The notes: generated by a model not told the origin, from the letters alone. DNA of 64,000 bases from Exiguobacterium sp. BMC-KP (GCF_001275385.1 NZ_LGIW01000015.1:682001-746000); one strand, 5' to 3'; positions 23,850 through 32,494 are shown, numbered from the stretch's first letter. A program made the numbers and translations.

Positions 23850-24260
23850 TTACCGTGTGTAGACCATCTGCCCTCCGAGATGACCCGCGTACGCGAGTAG
23901 ACCACTCCCGATGAGAGCGATGACTAGACTCACGATGAGCAGTCCTTTTCCTTTTGAGCGGTAGCTAAGTAAAAGAAATAATAACGATATACCAAAGGTA
24001 ATCAAACTGTATAAAGCAAAGTCTTCATGGTGATGGATGTCGGCTCGGGCCAAATTCCATTTGTCGATGCCGAATTCCTCGGCTCCTTCTCCGGTGATGT
24101 AGGCGACGATGCCTGATAGTAGCCCGACGACGAGCGTGATTAAGGCAAATAACTTAAGTCGTGCCCATTTTAATGAAACCAGTAACAATAAGGTCGCAAA
24201 TAATAACAGTCCGATTGGGGCATGCACGACGAGTGGGTGAAGCTGGATACCATTTAGCAT
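23850..24260 (-). CDS. DUF2231 domain membrane protein
   Basis: Protein of 136 residues with four helices. It starts MLNGIQLHPLVVHAPIGLLL; conserved histidines occur in HPLVVH, in ADIHHHEDFAL between helices 2 and 3, and in YAGHLGGQMVY. The paired intramembrane histidines fit heme binding, which has been proposed for DUF2231 proteins. It has an AAGGAGG site and sits between the SatA-like operon and the DedA-like gene. Confidence 0.85.
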   Translation of the reverse strand: MLNGIQLHPLVVHAPIGLLLFATLLLLVSLKWARLKLFALITLVVGLLSGIVAYITGEGAEEFGIDKWNLARADIHHHEDFALYSLITFGISLLFLLLSYRSKGKGLLIVSLVIALIGSGLLAYAGHLGGQMVYTR

Positions 24261-24346
24261 GAAAGAACCTCCTTCAATGAGTTAGGAGCATTCTACCAAA
24301 TATTAGAAGGAGGCAAGTTTCATTTTTTAAACAATAGGGTCATACG

Positions 24347-24910
24347 TCAACGTTTACGTTGGTGGAGCACTCGACGAAATCCCCAAACGAGGAGCGCAAT
24401 GGCTAAGATGAACCACGTTGCGTGACGGATGGCGAAATGGGCGATCAAGGACCAGCGTTCTCCGAGCAATAATCCACTCCACATGAACAAGAGGGACCAG
24501 ATTAAAAACGAGACACTTGTCAGCCAGGCGAAAGTCCAAAACCGAATTCGCAAAAAACCAGCGAGAAGGCCAAACAATGTCTTCCAGAGAGGGGGGAGTA
24601 ACATGTAGTAGATACCATGCTGATGGAAGCGGATTTCTAGCTGTGTCAATCGGTTGAAGAAATTCGGGAATGTCCGTGCCAATCGTGATCGGATAGGTGG
24701 TCCACCCCAAAAAGCAATCGCATACAATATGCTTTGAGAGGCAACGAATGCAACGTTTGCGATGAGAATCATGGGTAAAAAGCTGACGACATGTATTGAA
24801 ACGAGATACCCAGCGTAGGCTAAGATCAACTCCGTCGGAATGAAGTGTGCGAACAACGTAAGAATGATTCCGAGATACCGATATTGTTCCATTACCAGTT
24901 GCCAGTGCAT
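24347..24910 (-). CDS. DedA-like membrane protein
   Basis: Protein of 187 residues starting MHWQLVMEQYRYLG, placed by a GGGAGGG site eight bases upstream. Features of the DedA/VTT fold: the amphipathic re-entrant start with FIPTELILAYAGYLVS, then a helix pair, the R/G-rich loop (FHQHGIYYMLLPPLWKTLFG), and two C-terminal helices. It is a diverged member: the acidic and R-x-x-P-G motifs of the canonical form are changed (PTE; no R-PG-R). It is divergent from a canonical DedA gene at 25071, so both may respond to the same spacer. Confidence 0.75.
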   Translation of the reverse strand: MHWQLVMEQYRYLGIILTLFAHFIPTELILAYAGYLVSIHVVSFLPMILIANVAFVASQSILYAIAFWGGPPIRSRLARTFPNFFNRLTQLEIRFHQHGIYYMLLPPLWKTLFGLLAGFLRIRFWTFAWLTSVSFLIWSLLFMWSGLLLGERWSLIAHFAIRHATWFILAIALLVWGFRRVLHQRKR

Positions 24911-25070
24911 CAGATGTCCCTCCCTTACATATAGCATTCCTTTTCTCAAAGAAATCAAATCGAGTCAAAGGTTTGAGTCAGATGGAAAAGGGAATTTTTT
25001 AACGATGACGAATACATAGTCAGAAGACGATGAAACAAGATAGAGAGACAGCAGTAGAGGACGTGACAAC

Positions 25071-25700
25071 ATGAACATGGATACGGTCAACCAGTATCTC
25101 GATGCCTATGGATATAGCGTTATTTTCATTTTTTTATTTTTTGGCATCGTTGGGATTCCAGCACCGGAGGAATCATTACTCGTCTTGGTCGGTATCTTAA
25201 GTGGTCAAAACGAAGAACGCTTAATCTATTCGATCTTGACCGCGTACGCGGGAACGTTTGTCGGGATGCTGACGGCATATGCAGCAGGACGTTTTTTCGG
25301 ACCGACCGTCTTACGGTACGGTCGTTTCATCGGCTTGACGAAGGAACGCTGGGAGCGGGTCTCAAATGGCTACATGGGACGGATCAACCGGACGATTATC
25401 GTCGGTCTCTATATTCCAGGTGTACGACAGATCAATCCGTATTTTGCGGGGATGAAACGGATTCCATTTGGTCGGTATTTCTGGGTATCGGCACTTGGAT
25501 CCGCACTGTGGGTTGTTCCTTTCGTCTTACTCGGACACTTTGCCGGCAAGACGTTTCATATCAAACCGGAAGTCGTGCCGTATTTCGGATTTGCCTTACT
25601 TGTGCTCTTCCTCTTAGGTGTACTCGTGAAATGGCTTAAACGTAAGCGACTTGAAAAACGCGTCGTTTCAGGAAAAAACCAAGCGGGAAAAGAAGACTAA
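25071..25700 (+). CDS. DedA family protein (undecaprenyl-phosphate/lipid flippase family)
   Basis: Canonical DedA of 209 residues. The first re-entrant helix holds GIPAPEES with the family glutamates; RTIIVGLYIPGVRQINPYFAG supplies the conserved R...PG-R motif; helices follow near 110-160 and 165-195, with a basic C terminus. Several DedA proteins translocate undecaprenyl phosphate or phosphatidylethanolamine. It begins an operon-like run with a glycolipid glycosyltransferase and a polysaccharide deacetylase (gaps of 53 and 9 bases), so a role in recycling lipid carriers or envelope lipids is a fair inference. Confidence 0.9.
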   Translation: MNMDTVNQYLDAYGYSVIFIFLFFGIVGIPAPEESLLVLVGILSGQNEERLIYSILTAYAGTFVGMLTAYAAGRFFGPTVLRYGRFIGLTKERWERVSNGYMGRINRTIIVGLYIPGVRQINPYFAGMKRIPFGRYFWVSALGSALWVVPFVLLGHFAGKTFHIKPEVVPYFGFALLVLFLLGVLVKWLKRKRLEKRVVSGKNQAGKED

Positions 25701-25753
25701 GCGATACTTCTTTTAGAAGGATCATCGGGATAGTTTGAAGGAGTGGACAGACA

Positions 25754-26881
25754 ATGCAAAAAATAGTGATCTTTCCTTTTTTAAGGATGCGATCCGGTCA
25801 TCACCTTGTCGCTGAAGCGATCGCAGAACGATTGCAGGGACCAGGCGTTGAAGTCAAGGAAGTGGAATTGCTCAGTACGATCAGTCCGTTCGCGGAATGG
25901 GTGACGTCGAAGTTTTATCTGAACTGGATCCGCCATTTCTCAAACGGCTATAGTCGTTTTTATCATCGACACATTGCGGGACGCTCTAGCAACACACAAT
26001 CGACAGGATGGACGTCGCATTATTTTCAACAACAAATGTTACGGATCATTCAGGCGGAACAGCCGGATGTCATCATCTGTACGCATGCCTTTCCGTCCTA
26101 TCTGTTGAATCAATTGAAGGAACGAAACCTTTGTGACGTACCGGTCATCAATGCCTATACGGATTTGTTCGTCAGTCGGGTCTGGGGGAAGACGCATATC
26201 GAGTATCACTTGTTACCGAATGCAGAAGCAAAGCAGGAGTTGCTCAAGCAACATGCCGTGCCAGAAGAGCGCTTGTTCGTGACGGGAATTGCGGTCCATC
26301 CGGCAATCTCTGGCGGATCAATCTTCCGGTCGCCTCAGTCCCGCAAACAAATTCTCGTTGCCGGCGGGAACGGTGGACTTGGACAACTAGAGACGTTGCT
26401 GACGCAAATCGAGCACTGTTCGGAAGCTGACTTTTACGTCTTATGTGGCAATAATCGCTCGTTATATAAACGACTGTCGTCACGGAAACATGCTCACATC
26501 CATCCCCTCGCCTATATCGAGTCACGGAATGAAATGAATCAGTTGTATGAACGGATGGATGCAATTGTCACGAAGCCTGGTGGTGTAACGGTTAGCGAAG
26601 CATTCGAAAAACGGGTGCCGCTTTTCATGCAGCACGTCCTTCCAGGACAAGAAGAAATCAACCGCACCTATCTATTAAATAAAGGACTTGCGTTTTCGTT
26701 TGATCAAACGGATACGCTCGCTGACGTCATTCGGCGGACGCTTGAGAACCCGGACGTCATGCACCAATGGCATCAAGCAATCTCACTTTATCAAAGTGAG
26801 CAAGTCATTGCCGATCGAAGATTTTTTGAGGAACGGATTGCAGGTTGCCTTGAAAGCAACCGACGTCAAGTAAACGGATAA
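25754..26881 (+). CDS. MGDG synthase/diacylglycerol glucosyltransferase family glycosyltransferase
   Basis: GT28-type glycosyltransferase of 375 residues. The N-terminal MGDG_synth-like domain begins MQKIVIFPFLRMRSGHHLVA and includes the DVIICTHAFPS strand; the C-terminal half has the nucleotide-sugar region VAGGNGGLGQ, then KPGGVTVSEAFEKRVPLFM. Relatives (UgtP/YpfP) add glucose to diacylglycerol to make glycolipid anchors for lipoteichoic acid. Peripheral membrane location is likely. The neighbours (DedA, NodB deacetylase) support an envelope lipid role. A bona fide UgtP may lie elsewhere; this could be a paralogue with another acceptor. Confidence 0.87.
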   Translation: MQKIVIFPFLRMRSGHHLVAEAIAERLQGPGVEVKEVELLSTISPFAEWVTSKFYLNWIRHFSNGYSRFYHRHIAGRSSNTQSTGWTSHYFQQQMLRIIQAEQPDVIICTHAFPSYLLNQLKERNLCDVPVINAYTDLFVSRVWGKTHIEYHLLPNAEAKQELLKQHAVPEERLFVTGIAVHPAISGGSIFRSPQSRKQILVAGGNGGLGQLETLLTQIEHCSEADFYVLCGNNRSLYKRLSSRKHAHIHPLAYIESRNEMNQLYERMDAIVTKPGGVTVSEAFEKRVPLFMQHVLPGQEEINRTYLLNKGLAFSFDQTDTLADVIRRTLENPDVMHQWHQAISLYQSEQVIADRRFFEERIAGCLESNRRQVNG

Positions 26882-26890
26882 AGGAGAGTC

Positions 26891-27583
26891 ATGCAGATGC
26901 GGTCACGTCTTGTCACAGCGGGAGTTCTCGCTACCCTTGCCTATACGGTCGTTCCGTATATGGCGTCACGCGTTTTCGGATGGCGCGTCACGAAGTCACT
27001 GGACTCACGATACGTCGCCTTGACATTCGATGATGGTCCAGATCCCGTCTATACAGCAGAATTACTAGACCTCTTACAAGAAGAAGGCATTCAAGCGACA
27101 TTTTTCGTCGTTGGTCATAAAGCGGAAGCACACCCAGACATCATTCGCCGGATCCATGAGGAAGGTCATCAACTCGGGATTCACAACTATGTCCATCGTC
27201 CGAACTGGTCGATGCGACCGTCGACGGTCCGAGAAGGCATCAAGCGGACGTCAGCGATCATTGAACGGATCACCGGCGAACGGCCGACGGTCTATCGTCC
27301 ACCGTGGGGCGCACTCAATGCGGGAGACGTCCTCTGTCCTCCTTCATACAAAATGATTCTCTGGTCGAAGATGGCGGAGGATTGGAAGTTAGAGGGTGGA
27401 TCAGCAAAAATCAAACGGCTGCTATCGAGTGTAACAGAAGGGGATATCATCTTGTTACACGATAACGGGGATACGTTCGGCGCAGACCCTCAAGCACCCG
27501 TGCAGACGATTGCGGCGCTGAAAGAACTGTTACCGGAGTGGAAAGCACGCGGCTTACAGTTCCGTCGAATCGATCAAACGTAA
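26891..27583 (+). CDS. Membrane-anchored polysaccharide deacetylase (NodB domain)
   Basis: Protein of 230 residues with an N-terminal hydrophobic segment (about 8-24), then a NodB domain. Motif 1 TFDDGPD (Asp47, Asp48), motif 2 HNYVH (His98, His102), motif 3 RPPWG and the C-terminal ILLHDNG are intact, so a metal-dependent carbohydrate esterase 4 activity is expected outside the cell on N-acetylated glycans or peptidoglycan. AAAGGAGA precedes the ATG, nine bases after the glycosyltransferase stop. The linker GGSAKIKRLLSSV is typical. Confidence 0.92.
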   Translation: MQMRSRLVTAGVLATLAYTVVPYMASRVFGWRVTKSLDSRYVALTFDDGPDPVYTAELLDLLQEEGIQATFFVVGHKAEAHPDIIRRIHEEGHQLGIHNYVHRPNWSMRPSTVREGIKRTSAIIERITGERPTVYRPPWGALNAGDVLCPPSYKMILWSKMAEDWKLEGGSAKIKRLLSSVTEGDIILLHDNGDTFGADPQAPVQTIAALKELLPEWKARGLQFRRIDQT

Positions 27584-27620
27584 AAAGAGGACCTACCATG
27601 AATCCGGTAGGTCCTCTTTT
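27582..27620 (+). terminator. Terminator of the DedA-glycosyltransferase-deacetylase operon
   Basis: Stem AAAAGAGGACCTACC / GGTAGGTCCTCTTTT with an eight-base loop; also usable by the convergent minus-strand gene. Confidence 0.92.
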
Positions 27621-27627
27621 GTGTTGG

Positions 27628-27876
27628 TCACGCTTCGCGTGAGATATCGTCTTCACCTTCTTGACTATGGTGCAGCATCAAACGTCGCACGACGAACGAG
27701 CGTAAGAATAAGATGAAGGTGATGATCGGAAGAAGTAACGACCAAGATTGCGTTAAAAACAGTTCGTCGAACGTCGTAATCATGACGAAATGATGACCGA
27801 CATACAACCACATGAAAAAGGAACTGACGAATAGGATCGTTTCTGACATCGTCATGAACTCAAAATCGGATTTCAT
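27628..27876 (-). CDS. Hypothetical membrane protein, 82 aa
   Basis: Two predicted helices (about 10-33 and 44-60), then the basic turn RSFVVRRL and a polar tail ending EGEDDISREA. AAGGAGTG precedes the ATG. It is 82 bases downstream of the diguanylate cyclase gene. No family recognised. Confidence 0.68.
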   Translation of the reverse strand: MKSDFEFMTMSETILFVSSFFMWLYVGHHFVMITTFDELFLTQSWSLLLPIITFILFLRSFVVRRLMLHHSQEGEDDISREA

Positions 27877-27958
27877 TGCTTCACTCCTTATGGATAGTAT
27901 GGAATCTCTTCAGACATACCGTACCGAACAATCAGATCTGTCTATCTCTAGCTACTTT

Positions 27959-29068
27959 TTACGAACGGACCGGTTCACGGTCATGTGTCGTAATCGCTGC
28001 CTCGGCATCGACTTCATGAAGAATGACACGATTTCGTCCTTGCTCCTTTGCAGCATAGAGCGCTTCATCCGCTAAAATGTTCATCCGCTGGACAGCGACA
28101 TGTTTTCCATGGGCGATGCCAACGGACGTTGTGATCGTGATGGCAGGAAAACCGTCGAGCTGAAAGCGTGTGTTTGCAATCCGTTCACGAATCCGGTTAG
28201 CGACTTTTGTAACTTTAGACGGCGTCAAATCATACACGAGAACCATGAATTCCTCACCGCCGATCCGAGCCGTGATATCGTGTGGACGCGTCTCTTCCTG
28301 CAAAATCCGTGCGAACTGTTGTAAGACGAGATCACCGTTCGCATGCCCATATGTATCGTTGACATGCTTGAAGTGATCGATATCGAGTGCGAGTACATTG
28401 TAGAAACGTCCTTCTGTCTCTAACATCGCCGTCCGCTCATCCCAGACACGTCGATTATATAGTCCCGTTAAGTGATCGAGCTCCGCCGATTGTTTATAGC
28501 GTTGAACTTGTTCATTGAGCAACTGAAAGTCGATCGTCAACACACTTGATAAGAGTCCGACAGCGAGTCCAATCGACCACGTCGAGGCGAGTAAGCGAAG
28601 CGCGGCGTCACTAAAGCCAAGATTAATCGAAACCGCGATTGAGATCATGAACAAGGCCCAAACGTTCATGATGAGATTTTGCAAAAAGGGTCGGTGGAGC
28701 AAGCGTTTATGGATGAAATACATACCAGTACTGATACCAAGAACGGCAAGAAAAGCGACGACCGCTTGCGGTGTCCAACCGAAGTAAAAGCGGGAGCAAG
28801 CGATGATCAACGTCGCGATGATGAGTGGAGAACGAACACCGTAAAAGGCGAGCAGGACGAGCGGGAGATGACGCAAATCCATCCGCAACGAATCGTTGAC
28901 GGCAATGCCTTTAAACATCAAGAGCACGCCGAGCAGTCCTGTTGCAAGACCGACGATAAGTGATTTTAAGCTGCTTGAGGCGAGACGTTGACTATAAATG
29001 ATTTTAGCGATCAAATAAAAGCCGGTGAAGGCGATACAAGCATTCAATAACAACTCGGCAATGAACAT
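27959..29068 (-). CDS. Membrane diguanylate cyclase with intact I-site
   Basis: Protein of 369 residues: five to six helices over residues 5-175 (5TMR-LYT-like sensor) and a GGDEF domain. GGEEF starts at 270 and the inhibitory I-site RPHD (261-264) lies exactly five residues before it, so both synthesis of cyclic di-GMP and product feedback are expected. ATG 29068 is chosen for the AAGGATGTGG site; the longer frame adds residues without a ribosome site. Overall layout is close to the cyclase at 8554, suggesting paralogy. Confidence 0.92.
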   Translation of the reverse strand: MFIAELLLNACIAFTGFYLIAKIIYSQRLASSSLKSLIVGLATGLLGVLLMFKGIAVNDSLRMDLRHLPLVLLAFYGVRSPLIIATLIIACSRFYFGWTPQAVVAFLAVLGISTGMYFIHKRLLHRPFLQNLIMNVWALFMISIAVSINLGFSDAALRLLASTWSIGLAVGLLSSVLTIDFQLLNEQVQRYKQSAELDHLTGLYNRRVWDERTAMLETEGRFYNVLALDIDHFKHVNDTYGHANGDLVLQQFARILQEETRPHDITARIGGEEFMVLVYDLTPSKVTKVANRIRERIANTRFQLDGFPAITITTSVGIAHGKHVAVQRMNILADEALYAAKEQGRNRVILHEVDAEAAITTHDREPVRS

Positions 29069-29170
29069 CGGTTCCACATCCTTGAGTGTGATAGTGATAC
29101 TTTCACGATAGCAGTTTGGCAAGGGATGTCAACGAGGGAGTTTCAAAATTTTAAAGATTCAGGTAAAGGC

Positions 29171-29198
29171 TTGCTCCTATGAAATCATTTGGTAAAAT
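29171..29198 (+). promoter_or_regulatory. Promoter of the DUF402-Nudix operon
   Basis: TTGCTC (29171-29176), 16-base spacer, TGG-TAAAAT with TAAAAT at 29193-29198; ribosome site and start follow within 25 bases. Confidence 0.55.
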
Positions 29199-29219
29199 AA
29201 GAGAGCTCTAAGGGGAGGG

Positions 29220-29759
29220 ATGAAGTTGAAAGGTAAACGGCTAACGATTCAAGCGAAGAAGTACGACGAACGTCCACACTATTCATGGGAAGGAATAGTC
29301 CTCGAGCAGACGGACAAGTATCTGCTCGTCGCAAATACGCCAGGACGGACGTTACATCATCATCGACGGGAAGCGATCTTTACATACGATAATTACAGTC
29401 TTGAATTTTATCCGTTCGACGCCGATTTTACGGTCGGTCTGGATGTGGAGCTTACTGGCGAGACAACGTACTACTGTAACATTTGTCTCCCACCGATCCT
29501 TCAAGGTGATGTCTTGTCGTTCATCGATCTTGACCTCGATCTCGTCTATCGAGACGGAGCATGGACGGTCGTCGATGAAGACGAATTTTTAGAGAATCAG
29601 AAATTGTATCACTACCCGATCGAACTGGTCGAACGAACCCGTACGTCGTTGCTCCATTTACAACAACGCATCGCGCAGCAACAGTTTCCGTTTGACGGTT
29701 TTTTAGATACGTTCATCCCGACCGTCCTGAAAATGAAGATTGGGAGGAATGACCAATGA
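29220..29759 (+). CDS. DUF402 domain protein (nucleoside di-/triphosphatase-like)
   Basis: Protein of 179 residues of the FAU-1/Ntdp-like DUF402 fold. The signature is the strand GETTYYCNICLPPILQGDVL followed by IDLDLDLVYRDGAW and DEDEF, whose acidic cluster binds metal in characterised members. Staphylococcal and Streptomyces relatives hydrolyse nucleoside diphosphates or triphosphates, or fluorophosphates. ATG 29220 lies one base after GGGAGGG; TTG 29226, eight bases after it, may be the real start. It overlaps the Nudix gene by ATGA. Confidence 0.87.
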   Translation: MKLKGKRLTIQAKKYDERPHYSWEGIVLEQTDKYLLVANTPGRTLHHHRREAIFTYDNYSLEFYPFDADFTVGLDVELTGETTYYCNICLPPILQGDVLSFIDLDLDLVYRDGAWTVVDEDEFLENQKLYHYPIELVERTRTSLLHLQQRIAQQQFPFDGFLDTFIPTVLKMKIGRNDQ

Positions 29760-30241
29760 ACACGATTCGTTGCCACCGAGCATTTGGCGTTTATGGATTA
29801 TTAATGAAAGACGATGCCTTACTCGTCATCGATAAGAATGGTGGACCGTATATCAATCGCTATGATTTACCAGGAGGCAGTCTAGAGGAAGGGGAGACGC
29901 TCGCTGAAGCAATGCGACGCGAGTTCACGGAAGAAACAGGGTTCGAAGTGGCAATCGACCGACAAGTCGGGGTCGCTGACTTCAAGCTCCCATGGGACTG
30001 GCGGGAATTCGATGAAGTTCATCACATTGCCGTCTTTTATCTCGTTAGGCAGACGGGTGGTGCGCTCGGTATTCCTGATCAATTCGCCGGACAAGATTCG
30101 CTCGGTGCCCGCTGGGTCAAGGAAGATGAAGTTTCAATCGATAACGCGTCACCGCTCGTACTCGAAGCATTCCGCTGGATTAAGGAACAACAACTCGATC
30201 TTGAGGCAAGACGATTTACGAACTGGCAGGTCTTGAAATGA
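29756..30241 (+). CDS. Nudix hydrolase
   Basis: Protein of 161 residues with a complete Nudix box at about 40-62: it starts GGSLEEGETLAEAMRREFTE and ends with E-T-G-F, giving GX5EX7REUXEEXGU. Such enzymes cleave nucleoside diphosphates linked to another moiety. It is translationally coupled to the DUF402 gene, and both proteins act on nucleotides, so a joint nucleotide-sanitising role is reasonable inference. A terminator follows. Confidence 0.92.
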   Translation: MNTIRCHRAFGVYGLLMKDDALLVIDKNGGPYINRYDLPGGSLEEGETLAEAMRREFTEETGFEVAIDRQVGVADFKLPWDWREFDEVHHIAVFYLVRQTGGALGIPDQFAGQDSLGARWVKEDEVSIDNASPLVLEAFRWIKEQQLDLEARRFTNWQVLK

Positions 30242-30245
30242 ATCG

Positions 30246-30278
30246 AAGCGCTCTTCGCATGAGGAGAGCGCTTTTTTT
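30246..30278. terminator. Bidirectional terminator
   Basis: Stem AAGCGCTCT / AGAGCGCTT followed by a T run, between the Nudix gene and the convergent DinB gene. Confidence 0.85.
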
Positions 30279-30775
30279 CATGTTCGATTCGCTAATGCAG
30301 CATCGAGCCGTCGTTTTTGATGCTGATGATGCGCGAGATGGTACGAAACGAGAGCGTACCACTCTGCTGCGTTCAACCACCCTATCCCACCGTGACGCGT
30401 CTTTTGGTCAGATGCTGTCGACTGAGCGATCGTTGCGAGCGTAGCGTGACGATCCATCAGCTGTCGCCAGCGCGACCGTAATCGCTCGACTTGATCCGTC
30501 TCGTCAGGTGGTGCATTCATCGCATCCGGTAAACGGATCGGAGTCGCCGGAAACGCACCGGCAGCAAATAATTGTTCCCCGAACGGAGACTTCCCGGATT
30601 CTGTTACGGGTGCGAACTGGCACGCCTCGACCTCATCTAAATATTCATGACTGACCATAATCAGATGGTCGTACATCTGACTGATCGACCATGTGTCGTG
30701 ATCGAGATGGTGGATCAACTCGTCCGGTCGGTAGTGATTTAGCTCCTGCAAATAAAACGCGAATAGATTGTCCAT
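30278..30775 (-). CDS. DinB superfamily protein
   Basis: Four-helix protein of 165 residues. The start segment MDNLFAFYLQELNHYRPDEL, the WSISQMYDHLIMVSHEYLD helix and the final YALVSYHLAHHQHQKRRLD provide the three-histidine metal site (one His near 45, two near 145-150) of DinB/YfiT proteins. Members act as thiol-dependent transferases, for example with bacillithiol, or are uncharacterised. Two adjacent ATG codons follow GGAGG; the second (30775) has better spacing. It is divergent from the lysis cassette. Confidence 0.85.
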   Translation of the reverse strand: MDNLFAFYLQELNHYRPDELIHHLDHDTWSISQMYDHLIMVSHEYLDEVEACQFAPVTESGKSPFGEQLFAAGAFPATPIRLPDAMNAPPDETDQVERLRSRWRQLMDRHATLATIAQSTASDQKTRHGGIGWLNAAEWYALVSYHLAHHQHQKRRLDAALANRT

Positions 30776-30861
30776 CATGTCCCTCCTCAAAACTAGTCCT
30801 TATTCTTTTCGAACAAACAGTCACTTCTTCCTGTCATCTTTCCTAGAAAGGAGGAATCACC

Positions 30862-31617
30862 ATGCAAGCCCCTTATCTTCCGGTTCCCCATACGCTCTTA
30901 CGGAGCGGGACGGCATTTGCGTCCGTCCATGAAAAGATGATTTACCTAATCCTTGAAAGTTTCAGCGGTCAAGACGGTCAAGCATTTCCGTCCTATCAGA
31001 CGATTGCCGACGCTGTCCCGTGCAGCAAATCAACGGTCAAGTCGTGTATCCAGTCCTTGATTGCGAGCGGTCGGATTGAAAAGGTCGAACGGTTTACGAA
31101 ACACGGAGGACAGACATCAAATGCCTACCGTGTCCTGCCCCGTGTTGAGAGTACACCCCCGCCGAGTCAAGAGATGACCGCCCTCGAGGTATCAGTTGAC
31201 TCCGAAGAAGAAGTCTTGAAGAAAACGTCTTTAAAAATGGAACTGGTGCAGCAGTACGAGACGAATCTCGGAAAGGCGACGCCACGAATCGAACAGGAAC
31301 TCTTGCAGCTTGCGTCGGAGCATCCGATCGAGCGGATTCAGTACGCGATTGAAGAGGCAGCTCGCGCGAACAGTCGTCATTTCGGGTACATCGAACAAGT
31401 CGTCAAGCGTCTCGCGACCGGATTACCAGCTGAACGGCCGAAACGAATAACCAAACGTTCAAGAAGAGATAATTCATTATTTCAATTACCGAATTGGGTG
31501 AAACAAGAAAAAGTAGCACAACTCGCTTACGAGGCGAAACAACAAGAGCAGCAAGTCATTCCTGACGACGCCGAAATCGCTGAATTGTTACAAGCGTTAA
31601 CAAGGGAGGGAGCTTGA
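30862..31617 (+). CDS. HTH/DnaD-like replication-type protein
   Basis: Protein of 251 residues. Residues 20-95 form a winged HTH (AFPSYQTIADAVPCSKSTVK) of the HTH_36 type found in phage and plasmid replication initiators; residues 125-190 are a DnaD-like helical region (LASEHPIERIQYAIEEAARA), and the basic tail (RPKRITKRSRRDN) precedes an acidic end. Such proteins bind phage origins or help load helicase. It overlaps the endolysin gene and is preceded by AAAGGAGG. No other replication gene lies nearby, so it may have been kept as a regulator of the lysis genes. Confidence 0.8.
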   Translation: MQAPYLPVPHTLLRSGTAFASVHEKMIYLILESFSGQDGQAFPSYQTIADAVPCSKSTVKSCIQSLIASGRIEKVERFTKHGGQTSNAYRVLPRVESTPPPSQEMTALEVSVDSEEEVLKKTSLKMELVQQYETNLGKATPRIEQELLQLASEHPIERIQYAIEEAARANSRHFGYIEQVVKRLATGLPAERPKRITKRSRRDNSLFQLPNWVKQEKVAQLAYEAKQQEQQVIPDDAEIAELLQALTREGA

Positions 31618-32252
31618 TGCAACTAAAAGAGTTACTGCAACGGGCGAACCAAAAACTAACCATTCCCGGCATGCATCCGACTGTCGTCCGAATCGCGCGT
31701 GATGTGATCCAAGAGCTCTATCCGCAAGGAATTAAGCTCGGCATTGCGCAAAGCTTTCGGAGCATTGCGGAACAAAATGCATTATATGCGAAAGGACGGA
31801 CGACGCCAGGACCAATTGTGACACAAGCACGAGGTGGTCAATCAAACCATAATTTTGGTGTCGCAATCGACGTTTTTCTTTATCAGGATGGAGCATTGTT
31901 TCTCTCTCCACCAGACGCTCGGCTCCGAAGAATCGTTGCGGCGATGAAGCGGCGCGGGATGGACTGGGGAGGTGATTGGTCTCGTTTTCCGGACTATCCA
32001 CACTTCGAACTGTATGATCATGTCAGTCTTGCGCGGCATCATGTACCAAAACCAGGACATTATATCCGTGAACGGATCCAAGCACCGGAACTCGTTCGGG
32101 CAATCGAAAAACGATTAGGTCTAGCGGTAACCGGAGTGTTTGATGCCCGGTTGACGGACGCTGTTCGAGCGTTTCAACAAACAGGTCGGCTTGCGGTAGA
32201 CGGGGTCGTCGGTCCGCAAACATGGCGGCGTCTGTTTCCGGTGTCGCCATGA
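31617..32252 (+). CDS. Endolysin: M15 L-alanyl-D-glutamate-type peptidase with peptidoglycan-binding domain
   Basis: Protein of 211 residues. The N-terminal peptidase (about 1-150) has SNHNFGVAIDV giving zinc ligands His78 and Asp85, and PHFEL giving His129, as in Ply500/CwlK-type enzymes. From about 155 a peptidoglycan-binding domain (AFQQTGRLAVDGVVGPQTWR) follows. It has no signal peptide, so release needs the holin encoded next. ATG 31617 follows AGGGAGGG and overlaps the previous stop (TGATG). Typical phage lysis enzyme. Confidence 0.92.
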   Translation: MQLKELLQRANQKLTIPGMHPTVVRIARDVIQELYPQGIKLGIAQSFRSIAEQNALYAKGRTTPGPIVTQARGGQSNHNFGVAIDVFLYQDGALFLSPPDARLRRIVAAMKRRGMDWGGDWSRFPDYPHFELYDHVSLARHHVPKPGHYIRERIQAPELVRAIEKRLGLAVTGVFDARLTDAVRAFQQTGRLAVDGVVGPQTWRRLFPVSP

Positions 32253-32494
32253 TTCGTGTTCAGGCGTGGATTCGCCTCTTAATTCCGCTCTATGTTTTTC
32301 TTGAATTACTCTTACCGACACTCGGTTTTACAGCATTGCCGGTTTCGTCAAGTGACGTCGAGCGATTCGTGACGGGTTTGGTTGGACTAGTCGGTCTGCT
32401 CCTTGCTTGGTGGAAGAATAATGACGTGACAGAACGGGCACTCAGACGAAGACAAGCACAGGAACAGCTGGAAAACACATCCATAACCGATTGA
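32249..32494 (+). CDS. Phage-type holin (SPP1/LC3 family)
   Basis: Protein of 81 residues starting MIRVQAWIRLLIPLYVFLE; ATG 32249 overlaps the endolysin stop (ATGA). Two membrane helices (about 8-27 and 42-58) enclose a short loop, and the second ends AWWKNNDVTERA, the W-K-N-N motif of SPP1-type holins, with a basic/charged C-terminal tail. It should form membrane lesions that let the endolysin reach the wall. It closes the three-gene cassette; no terminator with a clear stem is seen after it. Confidence 0.88.
   Translation: MIRVQAWIRLLIPLYVFLELLLPTLGFTALPVSSSDVERFVTGLVGLVGLLLAWWKNNDVTERALRRRQAQEQLENTSITD

Noticed and set aside
24354-24968. Second long minus-strand frame over the DedA-like gene
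   Set aside because: Its translation has no coherent membrane pattern; the other frame does, and has a good ribosome site.
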